Positions 34,657-45,203 of a stretch of DNA of 49,774 bases are shown here, piece by piece (the first letter of the stretch is position 1; each line of letters starts with the position of its first letter). The notes under the pieces were generated by a model that was given only the letters and a program-made list of their open reading frames with translations, did no database searches and was not told the DNA's origin. The DNA comes from Cellvibrionales bacterium UBA1854. GTDB taxonomy: Bacteria; Pseudomonadota; Gammaproteobacteria; Pseudomonadales; Porticoccaceae. A program made the translations under genes and the position numbers. The stretch lies in the NCBI GenBank assembly GCA_002338445.1, contig DDII01000038.1:58016-107789 (forward strand). Reading direction: 5' to 3'.

Positions 34657-36909
34657 ATGAGAGACACCGTTACATTCAATGATCAAGGGGATGAAACACG
34701 TTCCCTTGCCGCCTACGCGGAACAAGCATATCTTGATTACTCAATGTATGTAATCTTAGACCGAGCCCTCCCTCACATTGGGGATGGATTAAAACCTGTT
34801 CAACGGCGAATAATTTACGCGATGAGTCAACTCGGTCTTAAGGCAACAGCTAAGCACAAAAAATCGGCGCGAACCGTAGGAGATGTGATTGGTAAATTTC
34901 ATCCACATGGTGACTCCGCGGCGTATGAGGCGATGGTTTTAATGGCTCAACCATTTTCTTATCGTTATCCGTTAGTTGATGGTCAGGGTAATTGGGGGTC
35001 AACAGATGACCCAAAGTCGTTCGCAGCCATGCGATACACCGAATCAAAGTTATCCAGCTATTCCGAACTTTTGCTGTCGGAGGTAACACAGGGCACCGTA
35101 AGTTGGAAACCTAATTTTGATGCTACGTTGGAGGAACCTGAGCTACTGCCTGCACGCGTTCCGAACGTTCTCCTGAATGGTACGACGGGTATTGCTGTTG
35201 GCATGGCTACGGATGTACCTCCGCATAATTTGCGTGAAGTCGTGGCGGCAAGTATCCATATTATTGATAATCCTCAGTCAACTACTGATGATCTGATGGC
35301 TTTTGTTAAAGGCCCTGATTTTCCTACTGAGGCGGAGATTATAACTTCCTCATCTGACCTAAAAGCAGTTTATGAAAACGGTAGGGGGTCTCTGAAAACG
35401 CGCGCTAAATGGCACCAAGAGGATGGAGATATTATTATCAGTGCACTTCCTTTTCAGACATCAGGTGCTAAAATTTTAGAGCAAATTGCCAGCCAAATGC
35501 GGGCTAAAAAGTTACCCATGATCCACGATTTGAGGGATGAGTCGGATCATGAGAATCCTATCCGTCTTGTTATATCACCCCGCTCAAATCGAGTAGATGT
35601 CAAGGCGGCGATGGATCACCTTTTTGCCACCACAGACCTAGAAAGAACCCACAGGGTGAATTTTAATATAATTGGTATTGATGGAAACCCTCAGGTTATG
35701 AGTCTGCCTCGGGTGCTTAGAGAGTGGACAGACTTTCGAATAGGCGTAACACGTCGCCGCATCCGTCATCGGTTGAACGGCGTTCAAAGTCGTCTTCATC
35801 TGTTAGGAGGGCTCCTAATAGCTTTTCTTAATCTTGATGAGGTCATTACAATAATCCGAAATAGTGAAAAGCCCAAATCAGACCTGATTTCTATATTTTC
35901 CTTGACAGAGATCCAAGCAGACTACATTTTGGAGACAAAACTGCGTCAGCTAGCCAGATTGGAGGAATTAAAAATTCGGGCAGAACAAGAGACCTTGAGT
36001 ATTGAAAGGCACCAATTGATGAAATTGTTGGATTCGGATCGGCTTCTGACTGATTTAGTAAAAGCGGAATTAGAATCATCAGCTCAAGAATTTGGTGATG
36101 CGCGTCGCTCCGCTCTGGTAGCGCGTGGCGAGGCAAAGGCATTTAGTGAGCGAGATATTCTCAGCATAGATCCGATTACAGTTATCTTATCAAAACACGG
36201 CTGGATTCGTTCCGCAAAAGGACATGATTTTGATCCCAAAACTTTGTCATATAAGGCTGGAGATACTTTTCTCGCAAGCGCTACGGGGAGAAGCAATCAA
36301 AGTGTCTTCTTTTTAGACAGCACTGGACGTTCCTACGCAGTGGCTAGTCACACTCTGCCCTCAGCAAGGGGGCAAGGGGAGCCATTAACAGGTCGATTAA
36401 ATCCACCTAGCGGTGTGCACTTCTGTGACGTTATCATGGGAGCGGACTCTCAGCATATCCTTTTAGGCAATGATGCTGGATATGGTTTTGTTACATCGCT
36501 AGACATGCTGAATACAAAAAATCGCTCCGGTAAGGCGGTTATTACAATACCTGCCGGCGGGAAAATTTTAAGTGTGAAATTCATCCCAGATAAAACAGCG
36601 CTGATAGCTGCGGTAAGCAGTGCAGGCAGACTTCTTCTTTTTCCTGTGAGAGAGCTCCCGAACCTTTCAAAAGGAAAAGGAAACAAGATAATTAACATTC
36701 CTGCATCACGAGTTGTTAATCGAGAAGAATATGTCATTGACTATGCGATTGTCCGGCAAGGCTCATCTCTTTTTGTGCATTCAGGAAAGCGTTACCTTCA
36801 TATGAAGAATAAAGACTTGGATAATTACATTGGCGCCCGCGGGCGCCGTGGACATAAGTTGCCCAGAGGATTTCAAAAAGTTGATCGACTGGGGACAGAT
36901 CACCCTTAA
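34657..36909 (+). CDS. parC: DNA topoisomerase IV subunit A
   Basis: ParC is the breakage-rejoining subunit partnered with ParE. The 750-residue protein has the catalytic tyrosine Y127 (AAMRYTES), LPARVPNVLLNGTTGIAVGM, and a ParC-type C-terminal beta-pinwheel with SARGQGEPLTGRL. The quinolone-resistance positions equivalent to E. coli S80 and E84 are S87 and E91 (HPHGDSAAYEAM), the wild-type state. It is 23 nt after parE, so the two subunits are made from one transcript. It converges on ctpA with only 3 nt between stops. Confidence 0.97.
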   Translation: MRDTVTFNDQGDETRSLAAYAEQAYLDYSMYVILDRALPHIGDGLKPVQRRIIYAMSQLGLKATAKHKKSARTVGDVIGKFHPHGDSAAYEAMVLMAQPFSYRYPLVDGQGNWGSTDDPKSFAAMRYTESKLSSYSELLLSEVTQGTVSWKPNFDATLEEPELLPARVPNVLLNGTTGIAVGMATDVPPHNLREVVAASIHIIDNPQSTTDDLMAFVKGPDFPTEAEIITSSSDLKAVYENGRGSLKTRAKWHQEDGDIIISALPFQTSGAKILEQIASQMRAKKLPMIHDLRDESDHENPIRLVISPRSNRVDVKAAMDHLFATTDLERTHRVNFNIIGIDGNPQVMSLPRVLREWTDFRIGVTRRRIRHRLNGVQSRLHLLGGLLIAFLNLDEVITIIRNSEKPKSDLISIFSLTEIQADYILETKLRQLARLEELKIRAEQETLSIERHQLMKLLDSDRLLTDLVKAELESSAQEFGDARRSALVARGEAKAFSERDILSIDPITVILSKHGWIRSAKGHDFDPKTLSYKAGDTFLASATGRSNQSVFFLDSTGRSYAVASHTLPSARGQGEPLTGRLNPPSGVHFCDVIMGADSQHILLGNDAGYGFVTSLDMLNTKNRSGKAVITIPAGGKILSVKFIPDKTALIAAVSSAGRLLLFPVRELPNLSKGKGNKIINIPASRVVNREEYVIDYAIVRQGSSLFVHSGKRYLHMKNKDLDNYIGARGRRGHKLPRGFQKVDRLGTDHP

Positions 36910-36912
36910 GTT

Positions 36913-38232
36913 TTATGTCTCTGTTCCAGAGGTGAGAAAAAGACGAGAGCCTCTGAGTATGTTCAGAGCTTCTTTGAGTTGATTATCGTTGTTTAAATCC
37001 TCAATTTCGATTTTTGATTTTTCACCGAGTTCTTGGTGCACTTCCAGGTGACCCTCTAAGTCGCTTTCGCGCAAACGTTTCTGTTGGAGAGGGATTTGAA
37101 CATCAACTCTCGGAATAATCACATCTGGCTCTATCCCTTGCGCTTGAATTGATCGGCCCTTCGGCGTGAAGTATCTAGCCGTGGTAAGTTTAACTGCTCT
37201 GCCGTCGCCAAGCGGTAGCAAAGTTTGTACAGAACCTTTGCCAAAGCTCTGGGTCCCTACTATCACTGCGCGCCGATGGTCTTGGAGAGCCCCTGCGACA
37301 ATTTCAGATGCCGATGCACTGCCTCCATTTATAAGTACCACGATAGGAATATGCTGGATAAGATCTCCCGGAGTAGAATTAAATGTAACATTAGCACTTG
37401 CCAACCTGCCCTCTGTGTAGACGATTGTTCCGTGGTCTAGAAGTGCATCTGCGACTTGTACGGCCGCAGGAACGAGACCACCGGGATTATTTCTGAGATC
37501 CAATATGAGACCAAGTAGTTGCCCAATGTTGGAATTGTCGCTTTTCAAATTTTTTAATGCCTCAACGAAATCCTCGCCAGAGTCTTTTTGAAATTGTGAG
37601 ATTCTAATATAGGCAAAGCCAGGCCGCAAAATTCGTCTTTTTACCGAACTTGTATATATCTCGTCTCTTATTATGGTGAATGAAAGAAGTTCGTCTTCAT
37701 CATCTCGAATAACACTAATGTTAATGGTGCTTCCCTTTTTTCCGCGCAGTTTGGCGATTGCTCGAGGGAGCGCTAAGCCCCTCACTGAAGATCCATTTAT
37801 TTCAACAATTAAATCCCCTGCACGGATACCTATTCTCTCCGCAGGACTATTATCGATGGGTGAGATTACTTTTATTAGCCCATCTTCGGCACTTATCTCT
37901 ATTCCCAGGCCACCGTAATAGCCTGATGTATTTTCTTGTAGGTTCTGGTAATCTTGCTTTGATAGGTAGGCGGAGTGAGGATCTAGTTCCAATAACATTC
38001 CAGTGATAGCATTTTCCAAAAGTTGCTGGTCCTCAACTTTTTCGATGTATCCTTGACGAATCTGTTCGAATACCTGTGTGAAAGACCGTAGCTCTTGAAG
38101 TGGCAAACGGCTACGCTCTTGCAAAGCTCGAGCGGTATCTTGATCAGAAATTTTTAGTTCTTCTGATATTGTAAACCATGAAACAGTTGTCAAATATAGA
38201 CAAAGTATTAAAACTTTTTTATTACATTTCAT
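36913..38232 (-). CDS. ctpA: S41-family C-terminal processing peptidase
   Basis: A 439-residue periplasmic serine protease. It has a signal sequence (about 1-23), a PDZ domain (about 105-180, with GLGIEISAEDGLIKV and AGDLIVEINGSSVRGL), and the S41 catalytic domain with a Ser/Lys dyad: S307 in GGSASASEI and K332 in FGKGSVQ. Such proteases trim or degrade periplasmic proteins, and in Gammaproteobacteria control cell-wall hydrolases. It lies downstream of envC on the same strand, which encodes a cell-wall hydrolase activator, across a 129-nt gap. Confidence 0.93.
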   Translation of the reverse strand: MKCNKKVLILCLYLTTVSWFTISEELKISDQDTARALQERSRLPLQELRSFTQVFEQIRQGYIEKVEDQQLLENAITGMLLELDPHSAYLSKQDYQNLQENTSGYYGGLGIEISAEDGLIKVISPIDNSPAERIGIRAGDLIVEINGSSVRGLALPRAIAKLRGKKGSTINISVIRDDEDELLSFTIIRDEIYTSSVKRRILRPGFAYIRISQFQKDSGEDFVEALKNLKSDNSNIGQLLGLILDLRNNPGGLVPAAVQVADALLDHGTIVYTEGRLASANVTFNSTPGDLIQHIPIVVLINGGSASASEIVAGALQDHRRAVIVGTQSFGKGSVQTLLPLGDGRAVKLTTARYFTPKGRSIQAQGIEPDVIIPRVDVQIPLQQKRLRESDLEGHLEVHQELGEKSKIEIEDLNNDNQLKEALNILRGSRLFLTSGTET

Positions 38233-38361
38233 TTTATACTTTCACCTTCACGCGGATGAATCAGATATTTTTATGTTCATTGGATCACATATTTGCATCT
38301 GTACCAACACTGTATATTCTGTTGAGATATCGTACTCAATAGTCTTAGGATCACTTGACTC

Positions 38362-39489
38362 CTAATTTGATTTAAGCCACTGTTTCGGGTTACGAGGCTT
38401 TCCATTCTGACGTATTTCAAAATATAAAGCAGGTTTATTTAGACCACCGCTGTCACCTGAGTGAGCAAGTACTTCCCCTGTATCTACCCAGTCTCCAGTA
38501 TCTTTCAGAAGTTCTTGATTATGAGCATACAGTGACATATAGCTATCGCCATGATCAACGATTATCAGAAGTCCGAAGCCACGTAGGTAATTTGAAAAAA
38601 CAACTCGCCCTTGATGAACAGTGCTCACGGGAGTACCCGCTTCAATACCTAATAGCCATCCCTCCCATTTTAAGGAACCGCTTCGGATATTACCGAAGCG
38701 CTTGTCCAACCGCCCACTTACAGGCCAGTTCAGCTTCCCCTTTCGAGATAACATCGACACATAGTCATCAAGCGGAGTGAATTCTCGAGAGGACTCCTCA
38801 ACGGAGGATAAGAGACGCTGAAGACGTGAGCGCTGTTTTTCCCATTGGTCCAGCTTCTTTTTGTCGCTTGCAAGGGAAAGGTGCAGTTTGCTTAACGTTG
38901 TTTCACGTCGTTTTTTTTGTTCAAGCAATTCATTTTGATTCTGTGCAAGGGTAACTTTCGATTGAGCGAGCTCAATTTTTTGTTCATCAAGGGCAATTAG
39001 CACTTGATCGAGAGCCCTTAAATTCACTTCATATGCTTCTATTTGCTTTGTACGAGACTGAGAAAAATAGTTATAGTAACTAAACATCCTTGAGAACTTG
39101 CTTGGATCTCTCTGGTTTAGCAGCAGTTTTATAGGCTCCTGCGCACCCATCTTATATGCTGCGTTGAGGTGTAATGACAATTCTGTGAGCTGACTCTCTA
39201 TCCCATCTTGGAAGGTTGCTTTTTGTTGCTGAAGTTCTATTTGCTTTTTCTCCAGTTGGACTATATCAGCGCCCAGTTCTCTGAGTGCACTGTTTAATAG
39301 GGCTACTTTCAGCTCTACCAACATTAATTCGTTTTCTATTTCCTCTTTCTCGAGACCACTCTTTTCTAGATTTTTTTGTAATTCGTCTATTGATTGTTGC
39401 AACCGATTTAGTTGCTCCTGATTCTCCGCCCTTAAAGGGAATGAGAGTACGCTTAAAATCAACAATAACCAAGTCGAAAAATTTCTCAT
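38362..39489 (-). CDS. envC: Murein hydrolase activator EnvC
   Basis: A 375-residue periplasmic protein. It has a signal peptide (about 1-21), a long coiled coil (about 22-240, Q/E/K/L-rich heptads), and a C-terminal LytM (M23) domain (about 255-375). The LytM zinc ligands are degenerate: the usual HxxxD is replaced around WEGWLLGIEAG, and the last HxH becomes LYFEIR, as in E. coli EnvC. It therefore activates the amidases AmiA/AmiB at the septum instead of cutting peptidoglycan itself. It overlaps gpmI by 4 nt (ATGA). Confidence 0.93.
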   Translation of the reverse strand: MRNFSTWLLLILSVLSFPLRAENQEQLNRLQQSIDELQKNLEKSGLEKEEIENELMLVELKVALLNSALRELGADIVQLEKKQIELQQQKATFQDGIESQLTELSLHLNAAYKMGAQEPIKLLLNQRDPSKFSRMFSYYNYFSQSRTKQIEAYEVNLRALDQVLIALDEQKIELAQSKVTLAQNQNELLEQKKRRETTLSKLHLSLASDKKKLDQWEKQRSRLQRLLSSVEESSREFTPLDDYVSMLSRKGKLNWPVSGRLDKRFGNIRSGSLKWEGWLLGIEAGTPVSTVHQGRVVFSNYLRGFGLLIIVDHGDSYMSLYAHNQELLKDTGDWVDTGEVLAHSGDSGGLNKPALYFEIRQNGKPRNPKQWLKSN

Positions 39490-41060
39490 TTAGGGGGCCT
39501 GTAAACGAGAGATATTCCTGTCATTTCTTCCGGTTGGCGCATTTTTAGTAGAGCCAATACTGTTGGAGCGACATCAGCCAGGCTTCCGCCCGAGCGAAAG
39601 TGTATGTTCTTTGGACCGACATAAACAATCGGTACGGGCAATGTCGTATGCTGGGTGTGAGGTTGTTTAATTATCGGATCATACATTTGTTCAATATTAC
39701 CGTGGTCAGCCGTCACAAGGGCTTCCCCACCAATTTTATTTATTGCGCAAAGCGTACTTGAAAGTGCAGCATCAACAGCCTCTACAGCTTCGATTGCAGC
39801 AGTAAAATTACCCGTATGTCCAACCATATCACAATTTGCATAATTACAAATTATTACATCAAAGCGTTGCGATTGTATGGCATCGACGAGACTAGCCGTT
39901 ATTTCAGGAGCACTCATTTCTGGTTTTAAATCATAAGTGCTCACGTTAGGTGACTTTTTTAGAATGCGCTCTTCCCCCTCAAAGGGCGCTTCTTGTCCTC
40001 CGTTAAAGAAAAATGTTACGTGAGCATATTTCTCAGTTTCAGCGATGCGTAACTGTCGCCTATTTTTTTTTGAAAGGTACTGTCCCAGTGAATTTTTAAA
40101 TTTTTGAGGCGGAAAGGCACAAGCTTGATCAAGCCCCGCCTCGTATTCGGTTGTCATTACAAAATTTGACATATCTTTTACTACCGAACGTCTAAAACCC
40201 TCAAAGTCTTGTCCACCCACCAACGCTCGGGTAAGCTCGCGTGCCCGATCTGGACGAAAATTCATGAATATTACAGCGTCTTGATCGTTGATTTTCACCT
40301 TTTTTTTGCCGCTACTCTGTATTGATGTTGCGCTAATGAATTCATCGGTTTCTCCTCTGGAATATGCTTCGGCCAATGCAGTAAAAGGATCTTTGTAGAC
40401 ATAGACGCCCTCCGCCTCTGTAATCAATTTGTAAGCAGCTTCAATTCGATCCCAGCGGTTATCTCTGTCAAGTGCGTAAAATCTTCCGATTATAGACGCA
40501 AAACTTCCAACGCCTAATGTTTTAAAAAGTGCTTGCGTTTTTTTGATGGAGGATATTGCGCTTCTTGGAGGGCAATCGCGTCCGTCTAAAAAAGCATGGA
40601 GATAAATTTTCTTAGCACCACGAGTGGCCGCTAGTTCGATAACAGAATTGATGTGGTCACTGTGGGAGTGGACGCCACCATCGGACAAAAGACCAAGAAT
40701 ATGAACAGCACCGCCAATAACCAAAGCTCGGTCGATCGCTCCACAGTAGGCTTTGTTCGAAGAGAAAGATCCGTCACGTATGCTGCTATTTATTCTGGCG
40801 AAATTTTGATGAATGACCCTTCCCGCGCCTAACGTTATGTGTCCAACTTCTGAATTTCCCATTTGTCCTTCTGGCAGACCTACTGCTGAACCGGAGGTTT
40901 CGATTAGTCCCCTGGGGTAGGAGTCCCATATTGAGTCCCAGGTCGGCGTGTGGGCCTGTGAAATTGCGTTAAACCTTTTTTCCTCGTTATAGCCGAAGCC
41001 ATCCAAAATAAGAAGTAAGATTGTTTTTCTTTTGATTTCAGAACATTTTTTAATTGGCAT
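39486..41060 (-). CDS. gpmI: 2,3-bisphosphoglycerate-independent phosphoglycerate mutase
   Basis: GpmI interconverts 3- and 2-phosphoglycerate in glycolysis using a manganese-dependent phosphoserine. The 524-residue alkaline-phosphatase-superfamily protein has LLLILDGFGY, the phosphorylated serine S70 in MGNSEVGHITLGAGR, FLDGRDCPP and late metal motifs including TADHGNIEQM. The gpmI-envC-ctpA order is common in Gammaproteobacteria, linking a metabolic enzyme transcriptionally with cell-separation genes. It is complete. Confidence 0.97.
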   Translation of the reverse strand: MPIKKCSEIKRKTILLLILDGFGYNEEKRFNAISQAHTPTWDSIWDSYPRGLIETSGSAVGLPEGQMGNSEVGHITLGAGRVIHQNFARINSSIRDGSFSSNKAYCGAIDRALVIGGAVHILGLLSDGGVHSHSDHINSVIELAATRGAKKIYLHAFLDGRDCPPRSAISSIKKTQALFKTLGVGSFASIIGRFYALDRDNRWDRIEAAYKLITEAEGVYVYKDPFTALAEAYSRGETDEFISATSIQSSGKKKVKINDQDAVIFMNFRPDRARELTRALVGGQDFEGFRRSVVKDMSNFVMTTEYEAGLDQACAFPPQKFKNSLGQYLSKKNRRQLRIAETEKYAHVTFFFNGGQEAPFEGEERILKKSPNVSTYDLKPEMSAPEITASLVDAIQSQRFDVIICNYANCDMVGHTGNFTAAIEAVEAVDAALSSTLCAINKIGGEALVTADHGNIEQMYDPIIKQPHTQHTTLPVPIVYVGPKNIHFRSGGSLADVAPTVLALLKMRQPEEMTGISLVYRPPK

Positions 41061-41093
41061 GGCTTCAATACTAAGACTTGTGTTACCTCTTGG

Positions 41094-43631
41094 CTAGGTT
41101 GGCTTGCTTAAGCTTTCGATAATCGTGTTGGTATCGAATGGTCTTACTAATAAAATTAATTTTGGGAGCAGGGTCATTGATCCAAGAAGCGCGGCTATCA
41201 TTGATAGGCTAGTTAGAAGGCCAAAGTAAATTGATGGAATAAAATTGGACAAGCACAAGATAGAGAAGCCGGCAATAATGGTAGTGGCGGTGTAAAATAG
41301 AGCCCTACCGGTGCTGGAATGCGCTCGATACATAGCTTGTACATAGTCTCTATCTAGGCGGTGCTCTTTTTCAAAACGAGTTAGGTAGTGAATAGAGTGA
41401 TCTACACCGATCCCTACAGTTATTGCTGCGATAGTGATAGTCATCATGTCTAACGGTATCCCTGTTATTCCCATGCCGCCGAGTACAATAATAGCTGCAA
41501 GGAGGTTTGGAATAATAGCTATAACTGAAATCACAATAGATCTAAAAAGTACTGTGAACATCATGAGTATCCCAGTAAAAACAGCTCCCAGCGTAACAAC
41601 TTGGGACGTGTAGAGACTCTGCAGCATATTATTGTAGAGAATGAGGAGCCCGCTCAAACGAATATCTTCTTTGTTATACTGTAATTCTTCAGTGAGGTAC
41701 TGCTTAATCTTCCTAATTAGTTGTTCCCTGTTGAGATGCTCGCTGGTTTCTATCACGCGCAGTTGCACTCGAGTTTCATCTGAGTCTTCTATGTAGTAGG
41801 GGGATACAAGTTGATCATAAATTTCTGAGTGTAAATTTTTCTTGAGGACCGCCAGTTCAAAATCATTTAATTTCTTTCCGGACAAGTCATTCGCAACTCT
41901 ATAAAGCTGCGCCAGTGAGTTCACTTTGCCTACTTCTTGCTGAGCTTCGAGGAATGCATGAAGTTTACTTAAGTCTTCTAATCCGGCAGAAGACAACCAG
42001 TATCCTGAAGCTGCACTTTGCTCTACTGTCGCACTTTTAAGGCTATCAAAGTCGTCCTCGAAGTCATCATCAAAGTCGTCAGTTTCATCATGCGCGATCA
42101 AATTCCTAGTTTCAATTTGCATAGGCGCTTGTAATACGATATCCAAGGGAGTGGTGCCTCCCAACGAAGTGTCAATAGTTTCCATTCCCTTATAGATCTC
42201 GGTGTCGCTATGAAAGTAATCGATGAACCGGTTTTCTACTTCAAGTTGTGTCATACCCCAAGCTGCCATTAAACCCATAAAGAGCGATATCAACACGATA
42301 AATTTGCCATTTTTTTCTGTCGATACCGCGAAAATGCGCGTCACGGAAACGGTTTTTTCATAGGGAGAAGGGTGGGAACGATGGAGCAACATCATACAAG
42401 CGGGAATAACGATAAAAGTAGTAGCAAGAGAAACGCCTACTCCAATTGTCATCATCCACCCAAAATCAATTACAGGCCGGATGTTACTTACTACGAGAGA
42501 CATAAATGCTACTGCAGTTGTTAAAACCGTGTAGAAACATGGCTTTATCATTGAGGCCACTGTCGCCTTTACGAGTTTCAGCTGATTTGTCTTCACAAGT
42601 TGGCTGGAGAGCTCTTGATAACGGACGATTATATGGATGGACAATGCTAGCGTAATGATTAGAAGTAAAGATATAAAGTTGGATGAGATGATAGTCAGTC
42701 GCCAATCGATCCAGCTAAAAAATCCTAGCATTGCAACAAGGCACGTGGTGCAAGAAACCAGTGGTAACAAAACCCAGCGCATCTGACGAAAAATTAGCCA
42801 TAGGGTAACAATCATGAATATCAAGACACCTATTCCAAAAACAAGCAGATCCTCCTTCAAGAATTGCATCATGTCTGCTGTTATCATGTCAGGACCACCC
42901 AAGAAGATCCTTCCTTCCCTCTCATGCGCACTGATGACGTTTCTGATTTGAGCAATTAATGTTTCTATTCTTAACGCCTCATTGGTGCGGTGCTCCAAAA
43001 AATCTGCGCTGATTTGTTTGAGTTCCTGGTATTCCGCAGTGGTCAGAGGTCCTTGAATTTGTTTTGTTCTGAGAGTATCTCGTTGTCTTACCAAGTTGAG
43101 GAATGTCTGATCATATTTGAGATTTAAAATCATACCAGTAGTCTGTCCGTCTTCACTGATGACGGTATCTTTGTATATTGGGCTGTTTTGGAACTCGCTC
43201 TCGGCAAGGGTTTTGTTGATATTCTCGGAGAGGAGAGTTCGCAGTTTTCCGCTGAAATCGGTGAACTCAATCTTTGGGCTGTAAAGCAGAGGGAGATCAA
43301 GAACGGATACTACGCCCGTAACCCCTGAGATCAAGCTTAAGTCGTCCCTCAAAGCTTTCAGGTGGACAATATTATTGCTATCGAAAAGGTCGCCGGCCTT
43401 AGGTCGGTAGGTCACGATCAGGTAGTTGTCACTACCATATCGCCCTACCATATCGCGGTAGTAAGTTAGGTCTTTGTCGTTTTCCAGTGTCAGTGATTCT
43501 GCTGATGCATCCAGCTTGAAGTGCTGCAAACCCAACGCCATAAATCCAGCCAAGAGAAAGATGCAGGTAAGAGCCAGAGTTGGTTTACGAAGCACGATCG
43601 CCTCGTAGATGCGCAAGATTTTTAACTGCAT
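41094..43631 (-). CDS. RND-superfamily (MMPL-type) exporter
   Basis: An 845-residue inner-membrane protein with two halves, each one membrane helix, a large periplasmic loop, then five more helices. The first begins LTCIFLLAGFMALGLQHF, and the second half ends with GVDHSIHYLTRFEKEH and related motifs. Architecture and sequence resemble the MMPL/HAE3-like RND exporters that move lipids or sterol-like molecules; the substrate is unknown. The second periplasmic domain contains an acidic run (about residues 512-527, TDDFDDDFEDDFDS). It lies 33 nt upstream of gpmI on the same strand and may be co-transcribed. Confidence 0.88.
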   Translation of the reverse strand: MQLKILRIYEAIVLRKPTLALTCIFLLAGFMALGLQHFKLDASAESLTLENDKDLTYYRDMVGRYGSDNYLIVTYRPKAGDLFDSNNIVHLKALRDDLSLISGVTGVVSVLDLPLLYSPKIEFTDFSGKLRTLLSENINKTLAESEFQNSPIYKDTVISEDGQTTGMILNLKYDQTFLNLVRQRDTLRTKQIQGPLTTAEYQELKQISADFLEHRTNEALRIETLIAQIRNVISAHEREGRIFLGGPDMITADMMQFLKEDLLVFGIGVLIFMIVTLWLIFRQMRWVLLPLVSCTTCLVAMLGFFSWIDWRLTIISSNFISLLLIITLALSIHIIVRYQELSSQLVKTNQLKLVKATVASMIKPCFYTVLTTAVAFMSLVVSNIRPVIDFGWMMTIGVGVSLATTFIVIPACMMLLHRSHPSPYEKTVSVTRIFAVSTEKNGKFIVLISLFMGLMAAWGMTQLEVENRFIDYFHSDTEIYKGMETIDTSLGGTTPLDIVLQAPMQIETRNLIAHDETDDFDDDFEDDFDSLKSATVEQSAASGYWLSSAGLEDLSKLHAFLEAQQEVGKVNSLAQLYRVANDLSGKKLNDFELAVLKKNLHSEIYDQLVSPYYIEDSDETRVQLRVIETSEHLNREQLIRKIKQYLTEELQYNKEDIRLSGLLILYNNMLQSLYTSQVVTLGAVFTGILMMFTVLFRSIVISVIAIIPNLLAAIIVLGGMGITGIPLDMMTITIAAITVGIGVDHSIHYLTRFEKEHRLDRDYVQAMYRAHSSTGRALFYTATTIIAGFSILCLSNFIPSIYFGLLTSLSMIAALLGSMTLLPKLILLVRPFDTNTIIESLSKPT

Positions 43632-43823
43632 GAGGTTGTTCTCGCTCAGACCTAAAAACTAGGTGACTGAAATTTCATTAACGTGATTGCCACTTTCCGC
43701 GGATTCTATATTATAAGGTTTACGTAGTTAAGTCAGTTACTGATCTTTATGCCTCTGGAGTGGTAATTAATTTTTCTACAAGTAGCTAGTTGATGGTTGA
43801 GTTGCATGGCACAAGGAACAACT

Positions 43824-45197
43824 ATGCATATACACATACTCGGTATTTGCGGTACCTTTATGGGCTCGTTGGCACAACTGGCCAAGCAGCAGGGTCATCA
43901 CGTAACAGGAAGTGACGCTAAGGTATACCCGCCCATGAGTGACCAGTTAAAAAAGGCAGGTATTCCTTTTGTTGATAGCTACAAACCTGATCAGTTTCAA
44001 CCCCGTCCGGATCTTGTTGTTGTAGGCAATGCGCTATCTCGTGGCAACCCATGCGTGGAGTCGATGCTCGATCTTCAGTTAGCTCATGTCTCTGGTCCAG
44101 AGTGGCTCGGTGCCAACATTCTTGCAAATCGTCACGTAATTTCTGTCGCTGGCACACATGGGAAGACCACCACCGCTAGTATGATTGTTGCAATTCTGTC
44201 ACGAGCAGGACTGGACCCAGGATATCTCATCGGCGGGGTGCCCATAAACAAAGAAATATCAGCTACTTTGGGGGGCGGTCAGTATTTTGTAGTCGAGGCG
44301 GATGAATATGATTGCGCTTTTTTTGATAAGCGATCGAAATTCATCCACTACCGGAGTAACACTTTGGTTATTAATAACATCGAATTCGATCATGCTGATA
44401 TTTTTCCAGACTTAGAAGCTATTGAGACTCAGTTTCATCACCTGCTTCGTACTTTGCCCAGTAATGTTAATATTATTTACCCGGATGATGACAAAGTTAT
44501 AAAGGCTTTGATCGATAAAGGATGTTGGAGTAAGTCAGTATCTCATTCCAATGATGGTTGCAATTGGCAATATCGATTGATCAAGGAGGATGTATCATCT
44601 TTTGAGGTTAGGTTCTCTGACGGCCTTAATCCATTTAACAGCGGCCGTGTAAATTGGGATCAATTTGGCTTGCATAATGTAAGGAATGCGATGTCTGCGA
44701 TTATTGCTGCCCACCAAGTGGGGGTTAGCATCGAGGATAGTTGTGCTGCTTTAGGTGATTTTTCTGGGGTCATGAGGAGAATGCAGATTATTTTCCAAAG
44801 AGGAAATTTTACCCTATATGATGATTTTGCCCACCATCCAACGGCTATCGCGGCTTCTTTGGGCGGGCTTCGTGCAAGGGTGGGTGATACAAAGATTATT
44901 ACTGTCATAGAGCCTGGATCGGCGACAATGCGCCGAGGTTTTCACGGAAAAAATTTGGCTTTATCGCTCGAGGACTCGGACCAAGTTTTCTGGTATTTGG
45001 GTCCGGAAGTTTTGTGGGATGCCGCCGACCTCATGTCATTCACGGATGTCAACTTCAAGGTTTTTCGGGTATTGGAGGATCTCATCGATAGTTGTCTTTT
45101 GGCTGCGAAGTCAGACGCCCATATGGTGATCATGAGCAACACCGGGTTTCAAGGTTTCCAAGAAAGGATACTTACGCGCTTAAGATCACAAGAATGA
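43824..45197 (+). CDS. mpl: UDP-N-acetylmuramate:L-Ala-gamma-D-Glu-meso-DAP ligase
   Basis: Mpl joins recycled murein tripeptide to UDP-MurNAc. From ATG 43824 (AAGGA 6 nt upstream; 457 aa) it begins IHILGICGTFMGSLAQLAKQ like E. coli Mpl. It has the ATP-binding VAGTHGKTTTAS, EADEYDCAFFDKRSKF, the NNIEFDHADIF region and YDDFAHHPTAI. An in-frame TTG at 43797 and ATG at 43806 are less likely starts. It is divergent from the RND exporter and converges on dtd with a 6-nt gap. Confidence 0.96.
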   Translation: MHIHILGICGTFMGSLAQLAKQQGHHVTGSDAKVYPPMSDQLKKAGIPFVDSYKPDQFQPRPDLVVVGNALSRGNPCVESMLDLQLAHVSGPEWLGANILANRHVISVAGTHGKTTTASMIVAILSRAGLDPGYLIGGVPINKEISATLGGGQYFVVEADEYDCAFFDKRSKFIHYRSNTLVINNIEFDHADIFPDLEAIETQFHHLLRTLPSNVNIIYPDDDKVIKALIDKGCWSKSVSHSNDGCNWQYRLIKEDVSSFEVRFSDGLNPFNSGRVNWDQFGLHNVRNAMSAIIAAHQVGVSIEDSCAALGDFSGVMRRMQIIFQRGNFTLYDDFAHHPTAIAASLGGLRARVGDTKIITVIEPGSATMRRGFHGKNLALSLEDSDQVFWYLGPEVLWDAADLMSFTDVNFKVFRVLEDLIDSCLLAAKSDAHMVIMSNTGFQGFQERILTRLRSQE

Positions 45198-45203
45198 TTA
45201 CTG

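Noticed and set aside
38362..39489. EnvC considered as an active M23 endopeptidase
   Set aside because: The zinc-ligand positions are degenerate (LYFEIR in place of the HxH motif), as in EnvC activators, so catalysis is unlikely.
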